This document shows, piece after piece, positions 34,607-43,466 of a stretch of DNA of 64,000 bases. Numbering within the stretch: position 1 is the first letter of the stretch; every line of letters starts with the position of its first letter. Below the pieces are notes generated by a model, which did not search any database, had not been told where the DNA came from, and saw only the letters and a program-made list of their open reading frames with translations. This DNA comes from Andeanibacterium fulvum. Its GTDB lineage: Bacteria > Pseudomonadota > Alphaproteobacteria > Sphingomonadales > Sphingomonadaceae. The stretch covers positions 186,001-250,000 of the forward strand of contig NZ_JBANRM010000004.1 in assembly GCF_037154085.1 (NCBI RefSeq). Direction: 5' to 3'. The position numbers and the translations under genes are program-made.

Positions 34607-36067
34607 TCAGCCCTGATAGGCCCTGACGAAGGGCGCGAGGAATTCCCGATAGGGCTGCGCCGCACCGATCCCCGCGCGGTTGATCGGCTTGCGCACCTGC
34701 ATCACGCTGGAGGTGGTCACCGTGCGGCGGTTCTCATGCGGGCTGAACACCTGCGGTTCCTCGGCCAGGCCGCAATGCTGCAATATCCGCCTGATCCAGA
34801 TTTCCGGCTGAGTCACCAGGCTCTCATAGGATACCACCAGCAGGCGATCCCCCAGGATTTCCTGCCACCGGGCCATCAGCGCATCTTCCAGCTGGAAATG
34901 GAAGGCGATGTCTTCCAGATCGTAGCTCCACGGGATGCGGTGCATAAAACAGGTCCGGAAACAGGACCACGCGCAATCGAGTGGATCGCGCCTGAGCCAG
35001 ATGAGAGGCGCCTGCGGCAGCAGGGAAGCCGCGAAGCCCAGCAGGCGGCTGCTATTGTTGGTCTTGTCCACGATGCGGCCCGAACCGGGGAAGCGTTCGT
35101 CCAGCCAGTGATGCCACAGGCGCGCAATTTCCGGCGCTCCCTCAGCCGCGGCATATCGGGCGAGTGCATCGTATGAAACGCCCGCCACATCCTTGGCGAA
35201 CAATCCAAGGCGATTGATCTCGCCCCCGTCGCTCACGGCGCTGTGGCTGGTGAGAATCTGTTCGACCAGAGTAGTGCCGGATCGGGGCAGGCCCATGACG
35301 AAAATCGTGCGGTCGGTCGCTTCCCGTTGCTTGCGCCCCAGTTCGGCAATCCGTGCGGCGGTATAGCCGTTCACTGCCTCTTGCGCGCCGATACGGTCGC
35401 GCTCGCGGCTGTATGGTGCAATCGCCGTCATCCGGCGTGCGCCATCCGCAAATGCGGCAAAGGCCAGCGCATGGTCGCCCCGGTCCGCATGGACCTTGCC
35501 CACGGCGTAAAGATAGCTCGCCTGATCGATCGGGGACGCGCCCCTCTGTGCCTGTCCCGCCGCGAGAAGCCGCTCTGCCAGTTCCGGTTCGGAGGCGAAG
35601 TCGATCAGCGTCGCCAGCGAATGCCAAGCCGTGCCCGATTGAGGGCGCAGATCGGTCGCAAGTTCCAGCAGATTGCGCGCCTGCTCGGTCTCTCCGACAT
35701 AGAGCGCCGAGGTGCCGCGACTATAGGCATTCGAAGCCCGGTCGGGCACGACCTCCGGCAACCCGCTCATCAGGTCATAGGCATCCTGCCAGATGCCGAT
35801 TTCCGCGAGCAGGCCGGCCTTCTGGAAAACGGCCATGGAATTGTCGTTCGCGCTTTGCGTGAACAGGTCGAGCGCCTGCCGTGCCAGCGTCACCTCGCCA
35901 TTATCGGCAGCGATCTGCGCAATGACATGCCATTGCGGCCCGATCGGGGCATCCAGCCGGATTAGTTCACGAATTAGATCATTTGTTCTGCGGCGATCGT
36001 CCTGCTCGACCGCAGCCTTCAGCCTGCCGCCGAGGGCCTGCACGCTGGCAAGATTGTTAACTAACAT
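34607..36067 (-). CDS. TPR repeat protein with C-terminal sulfotransferase domain
   Basis: The product has 486 residues. The N-terminal half is built of tetratricopeptide-like helices (for example AYSRGTSALYVGETEQARNL). The C-terminal half is a sulfotransferase fold: the PAPS phosphate loop is IFVMGLPRSGTTLVEQIL and a downstream RRDPLDCAWSCFRTCF block fits the 3'-phosphate site. It would transfer sulfate to an unknown acceptor. TPR-sulfotransferase fusions are common in sphingomonads. It lies between the two dioxygenase paralogues. Confidence 0.85.
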   Translation of the reverse strand: MLVNNLASVQALGGRLKAAVEQDDRRRTNDLIRELIRLDAPIGPQWHVIAQIAADNGEVTLARQALDLFTQSANDNSMAVFQKAGLLAEIGIWQDAYDLMSGLPEVVPDRASNAYSRGTSALYVGETEQARNLLELATDLRPQSGTAWHSLATLIDFASEPELAERLLAAGQAQRGASPIDQASYLYAVGKVHADRGDHALAFAAFADGARRMTAIAPYSRERDRIGAQEAVNGYTAARIAELGRKQREATDRTIFVMGLPRSGTTLVEQILTSHSAVSDGGEINRLGLFAKDVAGVSYDALARYAAAEGAPEIARLWHHWLDERFPGSGRIVDKTNNSSRLLGFAASLLPQAPLIWLRRDPLDCAWSCFRTCFMHRIPWSYDLEDIAFHFQLEDALMARWQEILGDRLLVVSYESLVTQPEIWIRRILQHCGLAEEPQVFSPHENRRTVTTSSVMQVRKPINRAGIGAAQPYREFLAPFVRAYQG

Positions 36068-36777
36068 ACATCACGTCTAATTTCGCACGAATCGCCTGAT
36101 TAACGAGGATATTCCTCGCATACAAATGTCCTAAGAGACAGAAATCGGACAGGCATCAACGGCGAAAAGGTAACGAAGTGTAACGATTGCACACAGGGCG
36201 GATACCACAACGCAGCGACCGGATTTTCGGGGGCGTTTAGAACGCCTTTTGAGACGGGCAGTTCCCAAAAAATCGCTCAGGGACGATATTTTTCGACCAA
36301 TGTCGCAAATCGCGCTCAACCCGCGACACGGGGCGCCATCCGCAGGCGAGCGGATGGGTAGCAAGCTACCCTTGCGAAAACGCCGCAAGGGGGTGCAGGG
36401 AGGGGGAAAAGGAGGGGGTCAGGGTGAGGCCGCTGGGCGATACGGCTACAAATGCAAGCGCGTGACGCGGCGTGTAGGGTATCCGGATTCAGCCCTACAC
36501 GCAGCGGGCAATACGCGCAGTCCGCATTGCCTGTTTCACGACCCAGCGCGCAGCTTTAATTTTGGCACGGGGTGGCTTCCCTCAGGGAAGCGACGGCGGA
36601 TAGAACACCGGCTATCCATTTTTTACCGGTGCCCCGGCTAGCCCAAATCAGTCCCGACTCCCAGCTGCGTCGCGACGCGACCCTAGTTGTAAAGAATTCC
36701 GACACAACTCAATTGCGCTACGCAATTGTACGTCAGTATTACCCCGTGATAACAGGCTATTAGGCCTGAAAATAAGG
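36068..36777. other. 700-base gap without a convincing gene, several hairpins
   Basis: Hairpins seen: GGCGTT/AACGCC followed by TTTT (36232-36250, terminator-like on plus); GCGTGTAGGG/CCCTACACGC (36470-36502); CACCGG/CCGGTG (36606-36631); CAATTGCG/CGCAATTG (36710-36728). The last 150 bases are AT-richer than the surroundings. A 130-codon open frame at 36249 looks random. Confidence 0.6.
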
Positions 36778-36812
36778 CATTGCGCCGGCACCGCAACGAT
36801 GCCGGCGCAATG
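36778..36812 (-). terminator. Terminator of dioxygenase copy 2
   Basis: A 13-bp perfect stem (CATTGCGCCGGCA with TGCCGGCGCAATG) over 9 bases is followed on the minus strand by CCTTATTTTC. It lies 7 bases after the stop. Confidence 0.8.
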
Positions 36813-36818
36813 AAGCAA

Positions 36819-38081
36819 TCAGTCTTCCTTGCCAGCCACGCCGTAATTGATCTGGGCGTTGCGGGTCTTCTGGAATTCGGGAACCGACAGGCCCTTCATC
36901 GCGGCATAGATGTCGATATTGCCGATGCCGGTCACGGCGCCGAGCTTTTCGAGCATGAAGAAGATCACGCCGTAATGGATCATGCCGATCCAGTCGCGTG
37001 TCCGCACAAGGCGGCGTTCTTCCTCGGTCAGTCCGGCCTGCTCGTAAGCGGCTTCCTCGTCCTCTCGGAACAGCTTGCGGATCTTGGGATCGGTCAGCGA
37101 GTGGAGGAAGTGGTTGAGGCGGAAGCCTTTCACCGCGCGCTCGATAGTGAAGGGATAGGTGCCCTCCATTTCCTCGGCGCCTTCATAGTCCCAATTCGCG
37201 CGGGCGATGGTTTCTTCCGGAGTTTCGGCCGGCTTGTCGGCGCTGCGCTCTTCCAGGATCATCGTGGCGATGGGGCACATGGAGGGCAGGAAGTAGGTCT
37301 TGTGAGTCACTTCCACTTCGGCCGCCAGCGCGCCGCGCATCATCAGCCACATGACCACTTCCGCGCCTTCCCAGCCGCCACGGCGGGCCAGTTCGGCAAT
37401 CGGCAGGTCGAGCAGGCTTTCCGGATCCTTTTCCAGCAGTTCCATGAACTCGGCATCCCACTTGGGATCGTTGAAGCCGCAGCCTTCGCCATGCACCTGG
37501 TGCGACAGGCCGCCCGTGCCGGCAATCGCCACCTTGATGTCTTCGGGATAGGACAGGATCGCCTGGCGCAGGCTCTTGCCGAATTTGTAGAAGCGGCGGG
37601 CGCTGGGCAGCGGCACGGTCAGCACGCCGCACACGATCGGCAGCAGCTTTACCGCCCAGCCGTTTTCCTTGTCGTGATCGACCATGACGGAGAGCGGGCT
37701 GAAAGCGCCGTGATCCAGCCCCTTGCCCTGGAAATAGGACAGGTCGAATTCATTGGCCACCATCACGCGGGCGACATGTTCGGCGAATTTCGGATCGCCC
37801 TTGATCGCGGGAATATCGCGCGGGCCGCCACCTTCGTCCGCCGCCGAATAGCTTTCGCCCACGCCCAGCGCGAAATGGCTGTAATGGTCGAAGAACGAGG
37901 TCATGTGGTCGTTGTAGATATAGACCAGCACATCCGGCTTCTTCTCGCGGAACCACGCCTGCACCGGCTCATAACCTTCGAAGATCGGCTGCCAGACTGG
38001 ATCGTTCTGCTTGCCGCCGTCCTTGGCGAAGGCGATGGTGGGGGTGTGCGACGTCGCGACGCCGCCGACGATGGTAGCCAT
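36819..38081 (-). CDS. Single-chain LigB-LigA extradiol dioxygenase, copy 2
   Basis: The product has 420 residues, clearly a paralogue of the gene at 33167: the same blocks DPVWxPIFEG, YIYNDHMTSF and GLDHGAFSPL recur. Iron ligands are His12, His59 and Glu241, with catalytic His194. The LigA-like end (RLVRTRDWIGMIHYGVIFFM) is kept. Differences cluster around residues 135-165 and 255-300, which may set substrate choice. It has its own terminator and is transcribed separately from copy 1. Confidence 0.85.
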   Translation of the reverse strand: MATIVGGVATSHTPTIAFAKDGGKQNDPVWQPIFEGYEPVQAWFREKKPDVLVYIYNDHMTSFFDHYSHFALGVGESYSAADEGGGPRDIPAIKGDPKFAEHVARVMVANEFDLSYFQGKGLDHGAFSPLSVMVDHDKENGWAVKLLPIVCGVLTVPLPSARRFYKFGKSLRQAILSYPEDIKVAIAGTGGLSHQVHGEGCGFNDPKWDAEFMELLEKDPESLLDLPIAELARRGGWEGAEVVMWLMMRGALAAEVEVTHKTYFLPSMCPIATMILEERSADKPAETPEETIARANWDYEGAEEMEGTYPFTIERAVKGFRLNHFLHSLTDPKIRKLFREDEEAAYEQAGLTEEERRLVRTRDWIGMIHYGVIFFMLEKLGAVTGIGNIDIYAAMKGLSVPEFQKTRNAQINYGVAGKED

Positions 38082-38226
38082 TTTGCGCTTCTCCTCTCGC
38101 GCGGCCCCCGCTCGTCAGAAGCGGCGAATCCGCGAGTTGTTATTCAGATGGGCACTGCCGATAGCACGCGCAAGCGAGTGGCGCTTCATCATTTTGAATA
38201 TTTCGCGGATGCGAAGGAGTAGCGCG

Positions 38227-38808
38227 TCAGTTCCCGTCGAAATCGATCGCGTCGATTTCGACATCGTCCCAGTCGCCTTCTTCCTCGCCGTCCTGCCCTT
38301 CATAGAAGGCCGTGAGGATAGTGGCGGCAATGACCTTGCCCTCCATCGCTTCGAGCAGTGCCTTGCGGCTGCTGCCGGGCGAGAGATCGAGCCTGGTATC
38401 CAGCGCGAAGAGCTGGAACACATATTGGTGCCGGTCGCCCTCTTCCAGCCGGGGCAACATCCATTCGCTGTTGCCCTGCGCATTCTTGCCAGTGCGCGGC
38501 GGGGTTTCTCCTTCCAGCAGCTGGCCCTTTTGCGGGGCGAGGCCCCAGACGAGCCAGTGGCACGCCGGTTCCTTGCCCGCGGCATCGGGATCTTCCACGA
38601 TCAGCACCAGCTCCGCCGCGCCTTCGGGCGGGGCCGTCCATTCCAGCGGCGGGGCGACGGCATCGTCCTCGTCAGCCGTGAAGCTGGGATCGAGTTCCTC
38701 GCCATCGTCGAAGGCGGCGGATTTGAGGCGGAAGCCGCCCTTGCCCATCAGGCCGGGCGCGCCGAGGCGGGCGATTGCGAGTGCCGCATGTCCTGCGCTG
38801 GCTGCCAT
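38227..38808 (-). CDS. YbhB/YbcL family (PEBP/Raf kinase inhibitor-like) protein
   Basis: The product has 193 residues with the ATG at 38808 after AAAGGA. PEBP blocks are present: DADDAVAPPLEW-like DEDDAVAPPLEWTAPPEGAA, LVLIVEDPDAAGKEPACHWL and a C-terminal FQLFALDTRLDL. The fold binds anionic ligands such as phospholipid heads; the bacterial role is unknown. The C-terminus is very acidic. Confidence 0.88.
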   Translation of the reverse strand: MAASAGHAALAIARLGAPGLMGKGGFRLKSAAFDDGEELDPSFTADEDDAVAPPLEWTAPPEGAAELVLIVEDPDAAGKEPACHWLVWGLAPQKGQLLEGETPPRTGKNAQGNSEWMLPRLEEGDRHQYVFQLFALDTRLDLSPGSSRKALLEAMEGKVIAATILTAFYEGQDGEEEGDWDDVEIDAIDFDGN

Positions 38809-38948
38809 GGTGAATCCTTTCAAAACTGGCGGGCAATGCGATCCCCTTAGGTCCCAGTCCGGGCAAAGGACAAGGGCAAGCAGCAGGGCATGGCGGGAAT
38901 TTCCCCCGCGCTCTTGCCCCGATGCGGCAGGCGCGCCATTCCCGGCCG

Positions 38949-39341
38949 ATGGCGGAAAAGCGCATCATTCATGGCTGGCTGCTCGATCCCGAAACGAGGG
39001 AAAACCTGCTGGCGCTCCACCCGCCCCGCTATGAGCAGGTGATGGCCGAGCATGTCACCTACAAGACCGGCGCGGACGGGGCGGCCCTGCCGGATGCGGT
39101 CGATTGCCTTGTCGTGGGCCGGGCCGATGACGGCGAAGGAGTGGAAGCACTGGTAGTTTCGATCTCCGGATCGACCGACCGGCCGGACGGCTCCACCTGG
39201 CACATCACCTGGTCGCTGGCGGAAGGACGCCGGGCGAAGGAAAGCAATGGCGTGATCGCTGCGCTGGGCTGGGAGGCCTTTGCTCAGCCCCATGCCATCA
39301 CGCTGATCCCCGGCTGGTGGAAATGGATCGAGGGGCGCTGA
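38949..39341 (+). CDS. Conserved-looking protein of unknown function
   Basis: The product has 130 residues from ATG 38949. RIIHGWLLDPETRENLLALH opens it; the middle has CLVVGRADDGEGVEALVVSI and WHITWSLAEGRRAKESNGVI. The spacing of an early strand and an H-x-T motif recalls small 2H-type phosphoesterases, but a second HxT is not clear, so I assign no function. It precedes the cupin gene by 61 bases. Confidence 0.65.
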   Translation: MAEKRIIHGWLLDPETRENLLALHPPRYEQVMAEHVTYKTGADGAALPDAVDCLVVGRADDGEGVEALVVSISGSTDRPDGSTWHITWSLAEGRRAKESNGVIAALGWEAFAQPHAITLIPGWWKWIEGR

Positions 39342-39402
39342 CTTCCCAGGAACCGGTTGCACCAGCCCGCGTTCCCAAAGCACTATAACAAGGGGAGAGA
39401 GC

Positions 39403-39921
39403 ATGATGGAACTCAAGGGCAGGCGCGTGGTCACGGGCCATGATGCGCAGGGCAATTCGGTGGTGATTTCAGACGGGCCGCCACCCCAGAACCACCCCAT
39501 GCAGGGCGAAGCAGTGGGTGCCGATTTCATCGAAATCTGGAGCACGCCGCAGACTGTCCCTTCGCTGACCTCCCTGCCCGAGGGCGAGCCCAACGAACGC
39601 CCCTTCACTATCATGCCGCCCAGCGGCCATCTGATCCGGCAGATCGAGCTTTATCCCGCCAGCCAGGGCGGCACAAAGACCGTGATGCACCGCACCCGTA
39701 CGCTGGATTATGCGATGGTGATCGAAGGCGAGGTCGTGCTGCACCTGACCGACAGCGAAGTCGTGCTGGGCCCCGGCGACGTGGTGGTTCAGCGCGGGAC
39801 CGACCATGCGTGGGAAAACCGCAGCGATGCCATTACCCGCATGGTGTTCTTCCACATCGACGCGGTGTTTTCGGACGAATTGCTCGCCAAACTACCCCAG
39901 CCGCTTGAGCTGATGGAGTGA
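39403..39921 (+). CDS. Cupin domain protein
   Basis: The product has 172 residues. ATG 39403 and 39406 are both usable; AGGGGAGAGA lies before them. The C-terminal half is a cupin: TVMHRTRTLDYAMVIEGEVV, then LGPGDVVVQRGTDHAWENRS with the usual His and Gly positions. Such cupins may bind metal and oxidise or isomerise small molecules. It faces the DODA-type dioxygenase on the other strand, so an aromatic-related role is possible but unproven. Confidence 0.85.
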   Translation: MMELKGRRVVTGHDAQGNSVVISDGPPPQNHPMQGEAVGADFIEIWSTPQTVPSLTSLPEGEPNERPFTIMPPSGHLIRQIELYPASQGGTKTVMHRTRTLDYAMVIEGEVVLHLTDSEVVLGPGDVVVQRGTDHAWENRSDAITRMVFFHIDAVFSDELLAKLPQPLELME

Positions 39922-39942
39922 GGTAGCGGCCCCGCCCGCCCC

Positions 39943-40731
39943 TCAAGGAAAGCGAAAGGCGCTGACCGCGCTGTTTAGCACGACCTCGCCATAGTCGCGC
40001 GTGCCCGGCTCGCCCGATGCACCGGCGGCGACCACCAGCGGAATGAGATGCTCCTCGCGCGGATGGCAGAAGCGCGCAAAGGGCGCCGCCTGCCAGCCGG
40101 TGAGCAATTCCGCCCGTTCGCCCGCATCGGCTTCGGCTGCCTGTTCGAGCCATTGGTCGAACTCGCGCGAGGGCGCTTCGGAACGCGGATCGCCATAGGC
40201 GCGCATGTTGTGGAAGCTCATGCCCGATCCGATAATCAGCACGCCTTCCTCGCGCAGGGGCGCCAGCGCCTCGCCCGCGGCAAGGTGCAGCGCCGGGTCC
40301 AGTCCAGCGGTCAGCGACATCTGCACACAGGGAATATCCGCATCCGGGAAGGCGACCTTCATGGGCACGAACACCCCGTGATCGTATCCGCGCGACGGGT
40401 GGATACCCGCGGGCATACCTGCGGCGCGGATCAGCTCCGCACCCTTTTCGGCCAGCCACGGCGCCCCCGGCGCGGGCCAGGTGAGCTTGTAGGTTTCCGG
40501 CGGGAAGCCGTAATAGTCGAACACCAGATCGGGCGCACTCGCGCCGGTAAAGGCAAAGCCACGCTCTTCCCAATGGCCGGAAACGATGAGGATCGCCCTG
40601 GGCCGCTCCGGCAGGCTGGCGGCCAGCCCTTTCAGATAGGCTTCCATCCCGCGCCAGATCCCCTGCGGATCGGGCATGAAGAAGCACGGGCCGCCGCCAT
40701 GCGGAATATAGAGGCTGGGCTGCACGGCCAT
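39943..40731 (-). CDS. DODA-type class III extradiol dioxygenase (YgiD-like)
   Basis: The product has 262 residues, a single LigB fold without a LigA part. PSLYIPHGGGPCFFM and ILIVSGHWEERG carry metal histidines; GYDHGVFVPMKVAFP and SGMSFHNMRAY give the remaining active-site histidines. Relatives open catechol-type rings such as L-DOPA using iron or zinc. It is the third LigB-fold gene within 7.6 kb. Confidence 0.9.
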   Translation of the reverse strand: MAVQPSLYIPHGGGPCFFMPDPQGIWRGMEAYLKGLAASLPERPRAILIVSGHWEERGFAFTGASAPDLVFDYYGFPPETYKLTWPAPGAPWLAEKGAELIRAAGMPAGIHPSRGYDHGVFVPMKVAFPDADIPCVQMSLTAGLDPALHLAAGEALAPLREEGVLIIGSGMSFHNMRAYGDPRSEAPSREFDQWLEQAAEADAGERAELLTGWQAAPFARFCHPREEHLIPLVVAAGASGEPGTRDYGEVVLNSAVSAFRFP

Positions 40732-40832
40732 GGTCGGAAATCCTTCGGGCTTCAGGAAAACCGGAGGTGGCCCGGCGGCCGGGCGGCGTCAACCGGCATT
40801 CGGCCAAGCCGCCCGTCCGGCAGGAAACGCCG

Positions 40833-41234
40833 TCAGCCGGCGCGCAGGGCCGAGCAGAGCCGTTCGTCGTCGCCCTTGGTGATCTCGATGCTCTGTTTCA
40901 CCGATTTCTGCTGTTTTTCGGCGGATTCGGTTTCCTTGCGGCGCTTGAGTTCCTTCGCGGCGTAAATCATCCGGTCGAGCAGTGCATCGGCCTTGCCCAG
41001 ATGGTCCAGCTTCTCCGCCAGCAGCCCGCAACCTTCCTTGAGGTCGGTCGTCGCGGCAATCTTCTTGTCGATCCCGGCGACGATCTCGGTTTCCTTCTTC
41101 ACTTCCGTGACCGAGAAATTGAATTCCTGCGCCATGGCGACATCTTTCTGCCCGCTGACCTCTTTCTGCGCAGAAAGCGAAGGGGCGATGACCAGAAGGC
41201 TCAGTGGAACGAGTAAAAGAGACTTGCAGCGCAT
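40833..41234 (-). CDS. Small secreted helical protein, Cys-X57-Cys family member 1
   Basis: The product has 133 residues with a signal peptide (LLLVPLSLLVIAPSLSA). The mature part is mostly charged helix. Its two cysteines, in EGCGLLAEKL and DERLCSALRAG, are separated by exactly 57 residues. The genes at 45461 and 45921 show the same spacing, and the first also shares GCGLL and RLC. A helical hairpin closed by a disulfide in the periplasm is likely. No family name is known to me. Confidence 0.75.
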   Translation of the reverse strand: MRCKSLLLVPLSLLVIAPSLSAQKEVSGQKDVAMAQEFNFSVTEVKKETEIVAGIDKKIAATTDLKEGCGLLAEKLDHLGKADALLDRMIYAAKELKRRKETESAEKQQKSVKQSIEITKGDDERLCSALRAG

Positions 41235-41384
41235 CTCACTTCTTCTCCCATATTTGATTTTGTCCGCATGATGCCCAAGCCGGACCTGTCGGGCAAGGCG
41301 GCATAATTACGTGCCTGCATAAGAGGGGTGGCCAAGGCCCTGCGCGCCTGCCATGGCACCCGGCAATTCCAACAGGAGCAGATC

Positions 41385-41693
41385 ATGGCCGGCAACGACG
41401 AAGACTATGTCTATGACGAGGAAAGCGGCGAATGGATGCCGGCTTCCGAACTGGCGGCCAAGCAGGCGGCTGCCGATCAGGTGGAAGTGCGCGATGCGGT
41501 GGGCAATCTGCTGGCCGATGGCGACCAGGTGACGCTGATCAAGGATCTGGAAGTCAAGGGCGCCGGGCAGACCCTGAAGCAGGGCACCCTGATCAAGTCC
41601 ATCCGCCTGGCCGGCGACCCGCAGGAAATCGACTGCAAATATCCCGGCATCAAGGGCCTGGTGCTGCGCGCGGAGTTCGTGAAGAAGCGCTAA
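41385..41693 (+). CDS. YjdM/PhnA-like protein lacking the zinc-ribbon cysteines
   Basis: The product has 102 residues. Residues 35-102 match the PhnA/YjdM domain closely: DAVGNLLADGDQVTLIKDLE, then IDCKYPGIKGLVLRAEFVKK. Escherichia coli YjdM has an N-terminal zinc ribbon with four cysteines; here the same part reads DEDYVYDEESGEWMPASELA without any. Function is unknown despite the old phosphonate name. AGGAGC lies before the ATG. Confidence 0.87.
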   Translation: MAGNDEDYVYDEESGEWMPASELAAKQAAADQVEVRDAVGNLLADGDQVTLIKDLEVKGAGQTLKQGTLIKSIRLAGDPQEIDCKYPGIKGLVLRAEFVKKR

Positions 41694-41960
41694 GGCGCCG
41701 TCACGAACAGATGTCGTCCCCCCGCACCTTGTAGGACATTTCCATCTGCCACAGCCGGTCGAACTGGCTGGCGGCCCTGTCGCAACTCTCCATGTCGCCA
41801 ATCGCCCACGTTCTATCCCCGTCGTCCGGCTCTATCGCTCGTTCAGGCCGGGCGAAAGGCGCCTTCTTCGCCCTTTCCGATCAGTGTGAGCGGAGCAATG
41901 CGCTGGAAGATGCGAACCATTCGCAATAGTCTCGACGCACTGAAAGCGAAGAGAAACACC

Positions 41961-42197
41961 ATGAACCGCGACCTGATCAAAACGCTGACCTATCTGTCCG
42001 TCCACCTCACCGTCGGCTTCACGGTCGCCTATGCCCTCACCGGTTCCATCGCGCTGGCCGGCGGCATCGCCCTGATCGAGCCCTGCATCAATGCCGTGGC
42101 CTTCTATTTCCACGAACAGGCGTGGAAGAAGGCCGATGCCCGCAAGGCGCGCCCCGCTGGCGGAGCCTTCGTTTCCAGCCACTTCCACCCCGCCTAG
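41961..42197 (+). CDS. DUF2061 membrane protein
   Basis: The product has 78 residues from the ATG at 41961 (MNRDLIKTLTY), after GAGAAA. Two membrane helices are visible (LSVHLTVGFTVAYALTG and IALAGGIALIEPCINAVAFY), then HEQAWKK. This is the DUF2061 pattern; the family occurs fused to or near sulfate-assimilation genes in some bacteria. An upstream start at 41886 would add 25 poorly conserved residues. Confidence 0.85.
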   Translation: MNRDLIKTLTYLSVHLTVGFTVAYALTGSIALAGGIALIEPCINAVAFYFHEQAWKKADARKARPAGGAFVSSHFHPA

Positions 42198-42215
42198 GGA
42201 GCCTTCGGCAAGCTC

Positions 42216-42304
42216 GTCATTGCGAGCGGCAAGGCCGCGCGGCAATCCAGGGCCCGGCGCGTGACGCACTGGATCGCGTCGTCCCTGCGGTCCTCGCGAT
42301 GACG
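42216..42304. repeat. Palindromic repeat (CGTCATTGCGAGCGGC type)
   Basis: Arms TCGTCATTGCGAGCGGCAAG and a degenerate TCCTCGCGATGACG enclose CAATCCAGG and CTGGATCGC inner arms. Confidence 0.75.
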
Positions 42305-42317
42305 ACACTTGCCGGCA

Positions 42318-42755
42318 TCAGGGCGCCTGTGTCCCGGTAAACGGGTGCTCGGCCGACCAGGCGCAGCCATGGCGCGTCTCGCCCTTCACGCTCAGCAGGG
42401 CGGAGAAAGGATAGACCCGGTCGCTCATGCTGTCGCTGCACGGCGCAGCCGAGATCGCCAGATCGAACGGCGCGCCGTCCAGAACCCCGCTGAAGGAAAT
42501 GCCGCCGCGCCCGGCGAAGCGCTTCACTTCCACGGCCTGCCCATCCAGATCTTCCGGCGTGGTATAGGTCAGCGCCGTGCCCTGTACCTGCCCGCCCCAG
42601 AAGGGTTCCGTGCCGGAAAAATGCAGCAGTTCCTTCTCGCCTATTTCGTGAAAGGGCTGATGGTCCTCCGCATCGCCGGGCAAGCCGCTGCCATGGCCCG
42701 AATGGCAGGCGGCCAGCGCCAGCAGGCAGGAAAGCGCAGATAGGGAACGCATCAC
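42318..42755 (-). CDS. Lipoprotein of the COG3650-like family
   Basis: The product has 145 residues. The lipobox LLALAAC sets the lipid-bearing Cys at residue 17. The mature part has FSGTEPFWGGQVQG and a C-terminal pair CSDSMSDRVYPFSALL and RHGCAW, the pattern of small envelope proteins grouped as COG3650. Function is unknown. Its ATG overlaps the stop of the DUF3365 gene as ATGA, so the two should be co-translated. Confidence 0.75.
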   Translation of the reverse strand: MMRSLSALSCLLALAACHSGHGSGLPGDAEDHQPFHEIGEKELLHFSGTEPFWGGQVQGTALTYTTPEDLDGQAVEVKRFAGRGGISFSGVLDGAPFDLAISAAPCSDSMSDRVYPFSALLSVKGETRHGCAWSAEHPFTGTQAP

Positions 42756-43384
42756 TTCACCTCAAAGACACTCGCGGGCCAGCTCACCAGCATGGCCCCG
42801 CGCATTTCGCCCGGCGCAAAGCCGGTCGCCCGGTCCGCCGGATAGAGCGCGTGGAGCAGTTCGGCCAGATCGGGCGAAATATTGGTGCCGTGGCAAGTGG
42901 AGCAAGGCTTGTCCTGCATCGGGATGGCCCGCAGCACATTGATCCGTTCCGCCTTGCCCGTGCCGCTGCGCCACATGGCAGTGGCGGGGAAGCCGTCGAC
43001 CAGCGGCGCTTCGGCCAGCTTCGCGTAATAGGGCCGCATTTCCTCGGTCAGCCCGCCCGCCGGATTGCGATTGCGCTCGGCCACGCGGCTCACCTGCGCA
43101 CCGCTCGCGGCGGATTCCTCCGCGGCGATCTTCGGCGCGGCTTGCTTGCACACGCCGATGGCCTGAACCGGCCCGCCCGCCTGCAAGGCGGCAGCGAGCT
43201 GCGCCTGCAACTTGCCCTGAAAGCTCTGCGCCACGGCGATGGAGCGTTCCATCGCCGCTGCCTCGTCAAAGCGGGCGTCAATGCGGGCCTGCCGCGATCC
43301 ACCGTCAGGCATGCTGGCGCAACTGGCGAGCGAGAGCAGAAGAATGGGCGCGAACTGCGCGGGTCGCATGGCAGCAAGTATCAT
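42752..43384 (-). CDS. DUF3365/Tll0287-like haem protein, lipoprotein-type signal
   Basis: The product has 210 residues from ATG 43384, preceded by GGAG. A signal ends LLLSLASC. RIDARFDEAAAMERSIAVAQ begins the DUF3365 helical domain, and CSTCHG is a CxxCH haem c motif near residue 165. Relatives are periplasmic single-haem proteins that may sense redox or ligands. First gene of a two-gene unit. Confidence 0.83.
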   Translation of the reverse strand: MILAAMRPAQFAPILLLSLASCASMPDGGSRQARIDARFDEAAAMERSIAVAQSFQGKLQAQLAAALQAGGPVQAIGVCKQAAPKIAAEESAASGAQVSRVAERNRNPAGGLTEEMRPYYAKLAEAPLVDGFPATAMWRSGTGKAERINVLRAIPMQDKPCSTCHGTNISPDLAELLHALYPADRATGFAPGEMRGAMLVSWPASVFEVK

Positions 43385-43466
43385 CGAAGGTCTCCTTCGC
43401 ACGAGCATCTGCCCAGCCATGACTCCAAAGCCTGTCACTGGCCAGCGGGAGTTTGACCCCAGGGCC

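Noticed and set aside
36249..36641. A 130-codon plus-strand frame in the large gap
   Set aside because: Composition looks random, no homology recognised, and it crosses several stems.
41701..41790. Short minus-strand frame reading MESCDRAASQFDRLWQMEMS and ending in DDICS
   Set aside because: Only 30 codons, no clear ribosome site, and its two cysteines do not have the spacing of the Cys-X57-Cys family.
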